From: Microvirga antarctica
GTDB taxonomy: Bacteria; Pseudomonadota; Alphaproteobacteria; Rhizobiales; Beijerinckiaceae
DNA length: 64,000 nt
NCBI RefSeq assembly: GCF_017921815.1
Contig: NZ_JAGEMM010000003.1
Span: 310,001 to 374,000 of the forward strand
Direction of reading: 5' to 3'
How positions within the stretch are numbered: position 1 is the first letter of the stretch; every line of letters begins with the position of its first letter. Below, one piece after another: positions 9,866 to 18,785 of the stretch. The notes under the pieces are model-generated. The model was not told the origin of the DNA and did not search any database. It was given only the letters and a program-made list of their open reading frames with translations. A program made the translations under genes and the position numbers.

Positions 9866-10285
9866 CTAGTCCTCGCGGAGCACCGCCTCGATGTTGTTGC
9901 CATCCGGATCGAGGAGAAAGGCCGCGTAATAGCCGGGTGCGTAGCCGGGCCGCAGGCCGGGGCCGCCATTGTCGGTTGCGCCCGCCGCCAGCCCGGCGTG
10001 GTGAAACGCTTCCACCTGCGCGCGGCTCGTAGCCCGGAAGGCCGTGTGCTGCCTGACACCATGGGGATGGAACAGGTCGATCCAGAACATCGGATAATCG
10101 ATGCCGAAGGCGACGCCCCCCAGATCCGGATCGCCTTCGAAGGTCGGCGCAAAGGAGCGCGAGATCCGCATGATGATCCCGACGCCCAGCGGCTCGAGAA
10201 CCCGCGCGTAGAACCGTGCCGAGCGCTCGATGTCCGAGACGCCGATGCCCGTGTGATCGAGCAACCAATTGCGCTTGTCAGCCAT
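9866..10285 (-). CDS. VOC-superfamily (glyoxalase/bleomycin-resistance-like) protein
   Basis: 139 residues when started at ATG 10285 (MADKRNWLLDHTGIG); a longer open frame reaches 10393 but its extra residues lack family character. The paired beta-alpha-beta units typical of the vicinal oxygen chelate fold are visible: HTGIGVSDIERSARFYARVL at the start and GPGLRPGYAPGYYAAFLLDPDGNNIEAV at the end. His11 and the Glu of NNIEAV are candidate metal ligands. Such proteins bind a divalent metal and act as glyoxalases, dioxygenases or antibiotic-binding proteins; the substrate is unknown. It is convergent with secA, and the terminator of the next upstream gene lies just 5' of it, so it has its own promoter. 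Confidence 0.82.
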   Translation of the reverse strand: MADKRNWLLDHTGIGVSDIERSARFYARVLEPLGVGIIMRISRSFAPTFEGDPDLGGVAFGIDYPMFWIDLFHPHGVRQHTAFRATSRAQVEAFHHAGLAAGATDNGGPGLRPGYAPGYYAAFLLDPDGNNIEAVLRED

Positions 10286-10393
10286 TCCGTCCGCTCCCGT
10301 CTGCAGAGAGACAGGCTGACACCGCCGCCGAACAATCATCGAGCGGCGCCCGCAAGCCTGCCCCAGGTCGGTGAAATATGGCAGGCCGTTCAC

Positions 10394-10417
10394 AAAAAAG
10401 CCCGCTGGGAAGCGGGC
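10394..10417 (-). terminator. Rho-independent terminator of the L,D-transpeptidase gene
   Basis: Seven-base-pair stem GCCCGCT / AGCGGGC (10400-10406 and 10411-10417) with a GGGA/TCCC tetraloop, followed on the minus strand by six U (10394-10399). It starts 29 bases after the stop codon of the minus-strand gene ending at 10446. Confidence 0.85.
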
Positions 10418-10445
10418 CTTTTCATAGGCGAGATGAGCGTTTCGC

Positions 10446-11813
10446 CTATTGGGCGACCGCCACGGTGACGCCCGTCTGCGCCTGGGCCCGACGGGGCGGA
10501 ACGGCAGGAGCGACAGCGGGCTTGACCGCCGTCACCGTGCGCTGCGGCGGCAAGGGGGTTGTCGCCACCTGAGCGGGCTCTGCCGGGGCGGTCTGCGCCG
10601 GCGCAGCGGACGTGCTGAACAGGTCGCCGATTCCGCCGAGCATCTTCTTGTAGAACGGACTGTCCGATTCAGGCGCCGCAGCGGCATTGGCATTGGCACT
10701 GACAGGAGCAGGCGCCTGCGGCGTTGCCGATGCGAGCTTGAAGGCCGGTGCCGGAGCTGCAGCAGGCTGGGCCTCAGCCGCCACCTTCGGGGCCGACGCA
10801 AAAGCCAGCGCCGTGGAGGGCGCTTCGCGCTTGGGTTTGCCGGTATCGTCCAGGACGATTTCCTGCGGTCCCGAGGACAGGCCTTCGGGACGGCTGATAT
10901 CGCCGAACTTGTCGCGCATGCGGGTGTCGACCACGAGGGACCCGTCCGAGCCGCCCGTGCCCGCCATCGCGGTCACGAAGGATTCGTGGGAACCGCCGTC
11001 GTTATAGACGACCTTCACAGGCTGGACGCCGCTCGAAACCAGCTCGGCCACAGCCTGATCGTCCTGGCGGGCTTTCTGGTGGAGGGCGGCCACGACCGTC
11101 TCGTCGGTCACGTTGAACTGGTAACGACCGGCCGCCACGCTGATGCGGGGCTCGTCTTTGGTCACCTCGAAGTAGTCGGAGCCTTCCTTCAGGTTCTTCC
11201 AGAAGGCGATGTTCTGGTCGAGACGGTGCTGGGCCAGGTTCTTGGCCGTCATCCGGAAGGGGTAGGACTGGAACTGGAAGCCCCGTTGGCCGTTTGAGAG
11301 CGAATCGCGGGCAATCGCGTAGATTTCCGCGATGTTCTGGTCCGTCATGGCAAAGCAGCCGCGCGAGGAGCACGAGCCGTGGACCATGAGGGCCGCACCC
11401 GTGCGGCCGAACGAGCGGTCATAGGCGTTCGGGAAGCCCGTATCGAACGAAAGATAATAGGCCGAGTTCGGGTTCATCTGCGACGGCGTGACCGTGTAGA
11501 AGCCTTCGGGCGCCTGCCGATCGCCTTCCTTGACCTTCGGGCCAAGCTGGCCGGACCAGCGGCAGATCGGGTAGGTCTTGAGCAGAGCGTAGCGGCCCGT
11601 GGAGTTCTTTTTCCAGACCTCCATCTCCGCTTCCTTCTTGTAGGAACGGATGAGGATAGGGTCCGACCGGGACATGCCCTTCTCTTCCATCAGCGCCATC
11701 GTGGCCGGCGGAATGGGCGACAGATGGCGCGTGGAGCTGCGCGAGTAGCCCTCGTCCTGGCAGGCGGAAAGCGCGAGCACGAGGCTCGCCGCCACTGCGA
11801 TACGCTTCATCAT
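10446..11813 (-). CDS. L,D-transpeptidase (YkuD/YafK-type) lipoprotein
   Basis: 455 residues. The N-terminal signal with lipobox ALSAC (Cys18) marks a lipoprotein anchored in a membrane facing the periplasm. The YkuD catalytic motif HGSCSSRGCFAM is at about residues 145-156, with catalytic Cys near 153 and its His at 145. The domain order resembles YafK/DpaA-like murein enzymes, which form or break the meso-DAP link between peptidoglycan and proteins. A long Ala/Pro-rich, probably disordered C-terminus (from about residue 320) contains a PESDSPFYKKMLGGIGDLF segment. Whether it crosslinks, attaches lipoprotein or hydrolyses such links cannot be decided. It is a single gene with its own terminator. 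Confidence 0.87.
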   Translation of the reverse strand: MMKRIAVAASLVLALSACQDEGYSRSSTRHLSPIPPATMALMEEKGMSRSDPILIRSYKKEAEMEVWKKNSTGRYALLKTYPICRWSGQLGPKVKEGDRQAPEGFYTVTPSQMNPNSAYYLSFDTGFPNAYDRSFGRTGAALMVHGSCSSRGCFAMTDQNIAEIYAIARDSLSNGQRGFQFQSYPFRMTAKNLAQHRLDQNIAFWKNLKEGSDYFEVTKDEPRISVAAGRYQFNVTDETVVAALHQKARQDDQAVAELVSSGVQPVKVVYNDGGSHESFVTAMAGTGGSDGSLVVDTRMRDKFGDISRPEGLSSGPQEIVLDDTGKPKREAPSTALAFASAPKVAAEAQPAAAPAPAFKLASATPQAPAPVSANANAAAAPESDSPFYKKMLGGIGDLFSTSAAPAQTAPAEPAQVATTPLPPQRTVTAVKPAVAPAVPPRRAQAQTGVTVAVAQ

Positions 11814-12012
11814 GGGGGACCCCGCATTTCTTGATCTGCCCGATCTTGCGCCGGGCAGTTCCCCAACCTGTCTAGATCGTTAGCCTTAACTCGCTGTTAC
11901 CGCAAGCGTTGCCGTAACGGAGTTATGCTGAACAGCGGGTAAAATCCGGTGGATCAAACGGCAAAAATCGCTGGATTTGCAACGGAATTTATCGGCTGCG
12001 ACAAAACGGACG

Positions 12013-12966
12013 TCAGAGCTTTCTGCCGATCGCGAGGAATTTCTCGGCCCGGTGATCGCGCAATTCGGCCGGGCCCATATTGCCGAGATCGTTCAGGGCC
12101 TCCTCTATGGCGTCGCCCGCCGCCTTGATGGCCGCCTGAGGCTCGCGATGCGCACCGCCGGTGGGCTCGACCACGATCCCGTCGATGATGCCGAGCCGCA
12201 TGAGGTCCTGGGCGGTGATCTTCATGTTGGTGGCGGCATCCTGCGCGCGGGCCGAATCCCGCCACAGGATCGAGGCCGCGCCTTCCGGCGAGATGACGCT
12301 GTAGATGGCGTGTTCGAGCATCAGCACCTTGTTGGCGGTGGCGATGGCGATGGCGCCGCCGGACCCGCCTTCACCGATGACCAGCGACACATTGGGGACG
12401 CCGAGCGAAAGCTGCATCTCGGTGGAGCGGGCGATGGCCTCGGCCTGCCCGCGCTCCTCCGCCTCGATGCCCGGATAGGCGCCGGCCGTGTCGACGAAGG
12501 ACAGCACGGGCAGGCCGAAGCGGTCGGCCATTTCCATCAGCCGGACGGCCTTGCGATAGCCCTCGGGCCGGGCCATGCCGAAATTGTGGCGGATGCGCGT
12601 TTCGGTGCTCGCACCCTTTTCCTGCCCCAGCACGCAGACGGCCTGGCCGCGAAAGCGCCCGAAGCCGCCGACGATCGCCTCGTCCTCGGCGAATTTCCGG
12701 TCGCCCGCCAGGGGGGTGAATTCAGTGATCAGGCCGGCACAGTAATCGACGAAGTGCGGACGCTGCGGGTGGCGGGCCACCAGCGTCTTCTGCCACGGCG
12801 TCAGCTTCCCGTAGAGATCCTTCAACGCCTCGCCGGCCTTCGTCTCAAGGCGGCTGATGTCGTCGGCAATCGAGACGGCGTCGCGGTTTTCGCCGAGCGC
12901 CCGGAGCTCTTCAACCTTGGCTTCGAGCTCGGCGACGGGCTTTTCGAAATCGAGATAACTGCGCAT
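12013..12966 (-). CDS. accA: Acetyl-CoA carboxylase carboxyltransferase subunit alpha
   Basis: 317 residues from ATG 12966 (MRSYLDFEKPVAELE), the usual AccA N-terminus; the open frame extends to 13029 but those residues are not AccA-like. With AccD it transfers CO2 from carboxybiotin to acetyl-CoA to make malonyl-CoA, the first committed step of fatty acid synthesis. Family signatures include RHPQRPHFVDY, GMARPEGYRKA, DTAGAYPG and EGGSGGAIA, the last lining the carboxyl/CoA site. The spacing of 120 bases to the methyltransferase gene upstream suggests an independent promoter. Confidence 0.96.
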   Translation of the reverse strand: MRSYLDFEKPVAELEAKVEELRALGENRDAVSIADDISRLETKAGEALKDLYGKLTPWQKTLVARHPQRPHFVDYCAGLITEFTPLAGDRKFAEDEAIVGGFGRFRGQAVCVLGQEKGASTETRIRHNFGMARPEGYRKAVRLMEMADRFGLPVLSFVDTAGAYPGIEAEERGQAEAIARSTEMQLSLGVPNVSLVIGEGGSGGAIAIATANKVLMLEHAIYSVISPEGAASILWRDSARAQDAATNMKITAQDLMRLGIIDGIVVEPTGGAHREPQAAIKAAGDAIEEALNDLGNMGPAELRDHRAEKFLAIGRKL

Positions 12967-13086
12967 CAGACCCTGTTTAAAATACGAAATCCGGCGCTGA
13001 CCTTGCAGCCTCGCCGGGCGGCGGGACACTGGCGATTCCCCATCCGCAAGTCAAGATAACGCTGCAACGCCGCCAAATTGCCGCTG

Positions 13087-13836
13087 TCAGGGCTTGGCGG
13101 CGATGCGGGAGGCGGGCGAGGAGGCCGGGACGAAAACCGGCGACATCCGGCTCGACCGTCGCACCGCCCGCACGGCCCCCGGCCGATAGAGCTGCTTGGT
13201 CGCCTCCACGATGTGGAGCCCCGCGAAGGGAAGCGAGAACCCGATGCCGATCTGCTCCCACGCCTGGGCGGTCCGCAGCAGCAGGCGGTTCCGCAGGGGC
13301 GGCACATAGAGCGTCTCGGCCCATCCTTCCGGTGAGAACCAGGTCTGGCGCATCAGGCTTTTCAACTGCGAGCGGCTATAGGGCTGGCCGTAGCCGAAGG
13401 GGGTGGTGTCCATCCGCGCCCACAGGCCGCGCCGGTTGGGCGCCACCATGATGATGCGCCCGCCCGGCGTCAGGATGCGCCAGATCTCGTGCAGCAACTC
13501 GCTCGGGCTTTCCACCGTCTCGAGGGCGTGGATGAGCAGCACCCGGTCAATGCAGGCATCCGGGAGCGGCATGGTCAGCGGGTCCACGAGGGCGGAGGCG
13601 GAAGCGCCCATCCCCGGCCAGTTCACGACGCCCTGGCTCGAGGGCATGAACGCCAGGGTGCGCTCGGCCTGATCGTGGGCGATGGCGAGATAGGGCGGCG
13701 CATAGCCGAGGCCGAGCACCCGCAGACCGGTCAACGGACCCCAGAACCGGGCGATGGCGCGGCCCACATAGCGCCGCGTGACGACGCCGAGCGGACTTGC
13801 GTAGAAACTCCTCAAATCGGTAATGTCGATGCTCAT
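13087..13836 (-). CDS. Class I SAM-dependent methyltransferase
   Basis: About 249 residues from ATG 13836 (MSIDITDLRSFYASPLG); an ATG at 13890 adds 18 basic residues. The methyltransferase-11 fold shows LRVLGLGYAPPYL near residue 40 in place of a classic motif I, LPDACIDRVLLIHALETVE near residue 100, and GGRIIMVAPNRRGLWARMD near 135. Only a weak glycine-rich SAM loop is seen, so cofactor binding is inferred from family. It is divergent from gloB, an arrangement I recall as common in Hyphomicrobiales, and the pair may be linked to glyoxal or glutathione metabolism. The substrate is unknown. Confidence 0.8.
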   Translation of the reverse strand: MSIDITDLRSFYASPLGVVTRRYVGRAIARFWGPLTGLRVLGLGYAPPYLAIAHDQAERTLAFMPSSQGVVNWPGMGASASALVDPLTMPLPDACIDRVLLIHALETVESPSELLHEIWRILTPGGRIIMVAPNRRGLWARMDTTPFGYGQPYSRSQLKSLMRQTWFSPEGWAETLYVPPLRNRLLLRTAQAWEQIGIGFSLPFAGLHIVEATKQLYRPGAVRAVRRSSRMSPVFVPASSPASRIAAKP

Positions 13837-13950
13837 CAGATCCCGAACGCGTTCTTTCTTCCGCCGGTGGCGGTCGCTCTTGCCTGTCAAGTCTGGTCAG
13901 GCCGTGCGACTGTCCCATGATAACGCCGAATGCAGCAAGCCGAGGCCCTC

Positions 13951-14718
13951 ATGTCCGCCGAAATCCATGTCTTCCGTTGCCTGTCCGACAATATCGGCGT
14001 GCTCATGCGCGATAGCGAGACGGGTCAATGCGCCGCCATCGATGCACCGGAGGAATCGCCGATCCTGGCTGCGCTGAAAGAAACCGGCTGGACCCTGTCG
14101 GAGATCCTCGTCACCCATCGGCATTCGGATCATATCCAGGCCATTCCGGCCCTCAAGGCCCGGTTCGGTTGCCGGGTGGTGGCGCCCGAAAAGGCGCGCG
14201 ATCAGGTCCCGGGCGCGGATGTGTTCGTCAAGGAAGGCGATACGGTCAGGGTGGGCGCTCTCACCGGCGAGGTCTGGGACACGCCGGGCCATTGCAACGA
14301 CCATGTGTCCTACTGGTTTGCGGCCGACAGGATTCTGTTCTGCGGCGACACGCTGTTCACGCTCGGCTGCGGAAGGCTTCTGGAAGGCAGCTACACGGCG
14401 TTCTGGGCCTCGCTCCAGCGTCTGGCAGCACTCCCCGACGAGACCCGTGTCTATTCCGGACACGATTACACAATGGCCAATGCGCGCTTTGCGCTTGCTG
14501 CCGATCCGGACAACGCGGCCCTCCAGCGAAGGGCGGCCGAGGCCGCCACCGCGCAGGCCGAGGGACGTTTCCTCGTGCCCTCGACCATTGGCGCGGAAAA
14601 GGCCGAAAACCCCTTCCTGCGCGCGGGCGAAGCGGCGCTCGCGCGGTCTGTCGACCGCGCTGGCGCGCCGGCCGTCGAGGTGTTTCAGGCTCTGCGGGAA
14701 TGGAAGAACAGGTTCTAG
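13951..14718 (+). CDS. gloB: Hydroxyacylglutathione hydrolase (glyoxalase II)
   Basis: 255 residues from ATG 13951 (MSAEIHVFRCLSDN); an ATG at 13930 would add seven residues. A metallo-beta-lactamase fold protein that hydrolyses S-lactoylglutathione to lactate and glutathione, the second step of methylglyoxal detoxification. The two-metal site is complete: THRHSDH at about residues 55-61, GHCNDHVS near 116, and FCGDTLFTLGCGR near 134. The C-terminal SGHDYTMANARFA carries the substrate-binding residues of glyoxalase II, separating it from general MBL proteins. A GNAT gene follows 61 bases downstream. Confidence 0.94.
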   Translation: MSAEIHVFRCLSDNIGVLMRDSETGQCAAIDAPEESPILAALKETGWTLSEILVTHRHSDHIQAIPALKARFGCRVVAPEKARDQVPGADVFVKEGDTVRVGALTGEVWDTPGHCNDHVSYWFAADRILFCGDTLFTLGCGRLLEGSYTAFWASLQRLAALPDETRVYSGHDYTMANARFALAADPDNAALQRRAAEAATAQAEGRFLVPSTIGAEKAENPFLRAGEAALARSVDRAGAPAVEVFQALREWKNRF

Positions 14719-14779
14719 AGAATGGCTCCTGTCGCTCTGCTGCGGAACGCCGGCGCTGGTCAGGGATTGTGAGACGATC

Positions 14780-15532
14780 ATGACCGATCACACCCTCGTC
14801 CTCGGGCTGGAGAGCCGCCTTCTGAACGCGTGGCCCTCGCTGGAGTACCAGACCTATGACGGCTGGATCCTGCGGCTGGCCGACGGCTACACCAAGCGCG
14901 CCAATTCGGTAACGCCCCTGATGCGCGGCGCGCGCCTCGACGCGCCTCTGGTCGAGCACATGACGGCGCAGTTTTTGCGCGCGAACCTGCGGCCGACCTT
15001 CCGTCTCAACGGCTTGGAGGAAGCGTCCGTCGATGCGCTGCTCAAGGATATGGGGTTCATCGCGGTCGAGCCGACGCGGGTGCTGGTGGCCCCGGTCGCC
15101 GGCGATTGCGAACCTGATCCCGAAGTTGTCCTCGCGGAGGCTGTTTCGGCGCGCTGGGTGCGCGACGCGTCTCATTCCTACGGCGGCGACAAGGCCGACG
15201 ATGCCAAGCTCGCAGCGATCGTCTCACGGATCCGCCAGAAGACCGCTTTTGCCACCCTGCATCTCGACGACCGTCCGGTCGCCTGGGGATTGGGCGTCTG
15301 CGAGCGCGGCTATGTGGGTCTCTATGACATCGTCGTGGCGCCGGACCTGCGGGGCCTTGGGCTGGGGCGCCGGGTGGTCAACAGCCTGATTGCCTGGGGT
15401 TGTACGCAGGGCGCGCACAGCACCTACCTGCAGGTGCGGGCCGAGAACGAAATCGCCGGCTCGCTCTACGCAACTCTCGGCTTCGAGGTCGCCTACGAAT
15501 ATACCCACAGGGTCATGGACGGCGGCCCTTGA
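14780..15532 (+). CDS. GNAT-family N-acetyltransferase
   Basis: 250 residues from ATG 14780 (MTDHTLVLGLESRLL). A long N-terminal part (LNAWPSLEYQTYDGWILRLA) precedes a C-terminal GNAT fold. The acetyl-CoA loop is DLRGLGLGRRVV at about residues 190-202, and LQVRAENEIAGSLYATLGFE closes the domain. This two-part layout occurs in small-molecule or self-protection acetyltransferases, but the acceptor is unknown. The start codon follows gloB closely and they probably form one transcript. Its 3' end overlaps the convergent DMT exporter by 20 bases. Confidence 0.82.
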   Translation: MTDHTLVLGLESRLLNAWPSLEYQTYDGWILRLADGYTKRANSVTPLMRGARLDAPLVEHMTAQFLRANLRPTFRLNGLEEASVDALLKDMGFIAVEPTRVLVAPVAGDCEPDPEVVLAEAVSARWVRDASHSYGGDKADDAKLAAIVSRIRQKTAFATLHLDDRPVAWGLGVCERGYVGLYDIVVAPDLRGLGLGRRVVNSLIAWGCTQGAHSTYLQVRAENEIAGSLYATLGFEVAYEYTHRVMDGGP

Positions 15533-16385
15533 TCGGAACAGTGGCGACGAGCGCCCCCAGCACGATCAGGCCGCACGCCGCCGCCAGGGTGATCGACGGC
15601 TCCGCATAGCCCGCAGCCACCAGCAGCAGCGTCGACAGGACCGGCGTTGCGTAGGAGGCGACGCCGAGCAGGCGGATATCCCCCCGCTTCATGCCGATAT
15701 CCCACACATAGAAGGCAGCTCCCACGGGGCCGAGGCCCAGCGCCAGCAGGGCCAGCCATTGCGTGCTTGTCGCCGGCCAGACCGTCGTCTCGAACAGCAG
15801 GTGGCAGATCAGGCTGAGCAGGGACGTGGCGAGGCAGAAGCCCGCGACCGCATCGCTGGAGACCTGGCCAAAACGACGCGACAGGACCGAATAGCCGGCC
15901 CACACGAAGGCGGCGATAAAGGCGCAGAGATAGCCGGGCCAGTTTTCCGCCCGCGCCTCCAGCGCGCCCCGTCCGGCGATCAGGACGATGACGCCGGCAA
16001 AACCCAGAAACGCGCCGATCACATGGGCCCGGCGCAGATGCTCGCCGGGCAGGAGCGACGAGAACAGCACGATCAGCAGCGGCCAGAGATAGTTGATGAG
16101 CCCCGCCTCGGCCGGAGGGGCGAGGCGCAGGGCCGCAAAGTAGAGGGCGTGGTAGCCGAACAGGCCAGTGACGCCCAGCGCCCACACGGCGGGCCTTTGA
16201 CGCAAGGCACGCAGGCCTTCGGGACGCAGGATCCAGGTCGACGCGCCGACGAGCCCGCCCACCAGGAACGTCATGGCGGCGAGCTGGAACGGCGGAATCG
16301 TGCCCGTCGCGGCGGTGAGCAGCGCGAGAAGCGCCCAGAACAGGACGGCGATAAACCCGATGGCGGTGGCGCTGCGTGTCGTCAT
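15513..16385 (-). CDS. EamA/DMT-family exporter
   Basis: 290 residues with about ten membrane helices in two EamA repeats. Repeat one begins ATAIGFIAVLFWALLALLTA; repeat two includes NWPGYLCAFIAAFVWAGYSV near residue 145. The pattern LINYLWPLLIVLFSSLLPGE near residue 95 resembles YddG-like aromatic amino acid exporters, but this is only a similarity in layout. It sits in the inner membrane. Its stop overlaps the end of the convergent GNAT gene by 20 bases. Confidence 0.85.
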   Translation of the reverse strand: MTTRSATAIGFIAVLFWALLALLTAATGTIPPFQLAAMTFLVGGLVGASTWILRPEGLRALRQRPAVWALGVTGLFGYHALYFAALRLAPPAEAGLINYLWPLLIVLFSSLLPGEHLRRAHVIGAFLGFAGVIVLIAGRGALEARAENWPGYLCAFIAAFVWAGYSVLSRRFGQVSSDAVAGFCLATSLLSLICHLLFETTVWPATSTQWLALLALGLGPVGAAFYVWDIGMKRGDIRLLGVASYATPVLSTLLLVAAGYAEPSITLAAACGLIVLGALVATVPIKGRRP

Positions 16386-16441
16386 GCGCCCCGCTTAGCC
16401 GAAACTGCCGGCTGCCGGAAGCTCCCGCGGCAGAGAGGGAA

Positions 16442-17173
16442 TCAGGCCATGTACTGGCCGCCATTCGCCGCAAGCGTCGCGCCGGTGATGAAACCGGCCT
16501 CGTCGGCGGCAAGGAACACGACCGCGCGGGCAATCTCGGCGGCCTCACCGAGCCGGCCGACGGGAATCAGCGGGAGGATCTTGGTTTTGAGAACCTCGGG
16601 CGGAACAGCCTGGACCATTTCGGTGGCGATATAGCCCGGCGCGATGACGTTGACGGTGATGCCCCGGGCGGCATTCTCAAGCGCGAGCGCTTTCGCAAAG
16701 CCGACAAGTCCGGCCTTGGCGGCCGCATAGTTTGTTTGCCCCAACTGGCCTTTCTGGCCGTTGATGGAGGAGATCAGAATGATCCGTCCAAAGCCGCGCT
16801 CCCGCATCCCCTCAATCACCGGCCGCGTGCAGGTGAACATGGAATCGAGATTGGTGCGGACGACCTGCGACCACTGATCGAAGGTCATGCGGTGGAACAT
16901 GACATCCCGGGTGATGCCGGCGTTATTGACGAGGACATCCACCGGCCCGAGCGCCTCCACGACCGCCCGCATGCCGGTCTCGCAGGCGCCCAGATCGGAC
17001 ACGTCGAACTTGAAGACCGGAATGCCCGTCTCGTCCTTGAAGCGATGGGCGGCCTCGTCGTTGCCGGCGTAATTGGCCGCCACGAGATAGCCGGCTTCCT
17101 TCAGGCTGCGGGATATGGCGGCTCCGATGCCGCGTGTGCCCCCCGTGACCAATGCGACGCGCGCCATGACCAT
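16442..17173 (-). CDS. phaB: Acetoacetyl-CoA reductase PhaB (SDR family)
   Basis: 243 residues (ATG 17173, or 17167 giving MARVALVTGG). Short-chain dehydrogenase that reduces acetoacetyl-CoA to (R)-3-hydroxybutyryl-CoA with NADPH, the second step of polyhydroxybutyrate synthesis. The cofactor loop TGGTRGIG is at residues 9-16, the structural NNAG near 90, and the catalytic Ser-Tyr-Lys lies in SSINGQKGQLGQTNYAAAK near residues 137-155. The GQKGQ-G-TNY stretch distinguishes PhaB from FabG (usually VxGNxGQxNY). It lies 141 bases downstream of phaA on the same strand. Confidence 0.92.
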   Translation of the reverse strand: MVMARVALVTGGTRGIGAAISRSLKEAGYLVAANYAGNDEAAHRFKDETGIPVFKFDVSDLGACETGMRAVVEALGPVDVLVNNAGITRDVMFHRMTFDQWSQVVRTNLDSMFTCTRPVIEGMRERGFGRIILISSINGQKGQLGQTNYAAAKAGLVGFAKALALENAARGITVNVIAPGYIATEMVQAVPPEVLKTKILPLIPVGRLGEAAEIARAVVFLAADEAGFITGATLAANGGQYMA

Positions 17174-17314
17174 CTTCCTTCCCTGATCGGTTCGAACGGG
17201 TCTCTGGTGAACCCGCTTTATGAGGAAACGGTCCGGATCGAGCCGGGCCGTCCATTTCTATAGCTTAGCGACTGTGACCGCCAAGAGAAGCGTTCATGCG
17301 AAGAAGAGTTTCGC

Positions 17315-18493
17315 TCAGCGCTCGACGCACATGGCGATGCCCATGCCACCGCCGATGCAAAGCGTAGCAAGCCCCTTCTTGGCGTCCCGCCGGGCCATCT
17401 CGTGCAGGAGCGTCACCAGCACTCGTCCGCCGGACGCGCCGATCGGGTGACCGATGGCGATGGCGCCGCCATTGACGTTCACGATCGCGGGATCCCAGCC
17501 CATGTCCTTGTTGACGGCGAGCGCCTGCGCGGCGAAGGCCTCGTTGGCTTCGACGAGATCGAGGTCGGAGACTTTCCAGCCGGCTTTCTCCAGCGCCTTG
17601 CGGGAGGCCGGGATCGGGCCAGTGCCCATCACGGCCGGGTCCACGCCGGCGGTCGCCCAGGACACGATCTTGGCCAAAGGCTTGAGCCCGCGCTTCTGCG
17701 CCTCGGCCTCGCTCATGAGCACGATGGCGGCAGCGCCGTCGTTGATGCCCGAGGCATTGCCGGCGGTCACCGTTCCATCCTTCGAGAAGGCGGGCTTCAG
17801 CTTGGCAAGCCCGTCCACCGTCGTGCCGGCCCGGATGTATTCATCCTGGTCGACGACGGTGTCGCCCTTGCGGGTCGAGACCGTGAAAGGCACGATCTCG
17901 TCCTTGAACCGGCCGGCCTTCTGGGCAGCCTCGGCCTTGTTCTGCGATGCGGTCGCGAACTGGTCCTGCTCCTCGCGGGTGAGCTGCCATTTCTGCGCGA
18001 CGTTCTCGGCCGTGGTGCCCATGTGGTAGCCGTGGAAAGCGTCGATGAGGCCGTCCTTCATCATGGTGTCGGCGAGTTTGAGGTCGCCCATCTTCGTGCC
18101 GCCCCGCATATAGGCAGCGTGCTGGGCCTGCGACATGGATTCCTGGCCGCCGGCGACGATGATCTTGGCGTCGCCATTGGCGATCTGCTGCATGCCGAGG
18201 GCCACGCTGCGCAGCCCGGAGCCGCACAACTGGTTGAGACCCCAGGCCGTCTTCTCCTGCGGAATGCCCGCCGCCATGGCAGCCTGACGGGCCGGGTTCT
18301 GGCCCTGGCCAGCCGACAGGATCTGCCCGAGGATGACCTCGTCGACCTCGCTGGGATCGACCTTGGCGCGCTCCAGGGCGGCCTTGATGGCCGCGGCGCC
18401 GAGTTCGTGGGCGGGGGTGTTGCCGAAGGCGCCGTTGAACGAGCCGACAGCGGTGCGCGCAGCGCCCACGATGACGATATTCTCTCCGGACAT
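17315..18493 (-). CDS. phaA: Acetyl-CoA acetyltransferase (beta-ketothiolase) PhaA
   Basis: 392 residues from ATG 18493 ([17 protein letters not shown]), the exact thiolase length; the open frame reaches 18535. It condenses two acetyl-CoA to acetoacetyl-CoA for PHB synthesis. The nucleophilic Cys is in [12 protein letters not shown] (about residue 90). [15 protein letters not shown] carries the His, and the second Cys is in [10 protein letters not shown] near the end. The gene precedes phaB and is divergent from phaR across 292 bases. The PHA synthase gene phaC is not in the window. Confidence 0.96.
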   Translation of the reverse strand: MSGENIVIVGAARTAVGSFNGAFGNTPAHELGAAAIKAALERAKVDPSEVDEVILGQILSAGQGQNPARQAAMAAGIPQEKTAWGLNQLCGSGLRSVALGMQQIANGDAKIIVAGGQESMSQAQHAAYMRGGTKMGDLKLADTMMKDGLIDAFHGYHMGTTAENVAQKWQLTREEQDQFATASQNKAEAAQKAGRFKDEIVPFTVSTRKGDTVVDQDEYIRAGTTVDGLAKLKPAFSKDGTVTAGNASGINDGAAAIVLMSEAEAQKRGLKPLAKIVSWATAGVDPAVMGTGPIPASRKALEKAGWKVSDLDLVEANEAFAAQALAVNKDMGWDPAIVNVNGGAIAIGHPIGASGGRVLVTLLHEMARRDAKKGLATLCIGGGMGIAMCVER

Positions 18494-18714
18494 TTCCAAC
18501 TCCTGTGATGGCGGGCTCTTCGGACGGGAGCCCACGAGCGCTTATACGGATGCTGCGATCAAAGCCCGCAAACAGGCGAAGTCAAGGGTCGAGCGCCGCG
18601 CGGGACGAATGCCTGCTCGACATTTGGGGCTTTGATCGCTGCCTGGAAGGCCTATAAGCTGGGGCGAAGGCCGAAAATCCCCATCGGGACCACGCGCGCC
18701 ACCGTGCCGGATTG

Positions 18715-18759
18715 TCCGGCCCCTCTCCGGAATTTCCGGACCGGTCCGGAATGGTCCGG
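18715..18759. promoter_or_regulatory. Five phased TCCGG boxes upstream of phaR
   Basis: TCCGG occurs at 18715, 18726, 18735, 18745 and 18755, start-to-start distances 11, 9, 10 and 10 bases, about one helical turn each. Several copies extend to the palindrome TCCGGA, and the last two sit in GGTCCGGAAT and GGTCCGGACC. The cluster ends 26 bases before the phaR start codon and lies between divergent phaA and phaR. Phased palindromes in a divergent promoter suggest a cooperative operator, perhaps for PhaR itself. However, known PhaR sites are TGC/GCA-based, so the binding protein is uncertain. Confidence 0.5.
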
Positions 18760-18785
18760 ACCAGTCAAGGACTGTATCGCGACCC

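Noticed and set aside
17185-17215. GGTTCGAAC stretch, like a tRNA T-loop
   Set aside because: No acceptor stem, anticodon arm or CCA can be folded around it.
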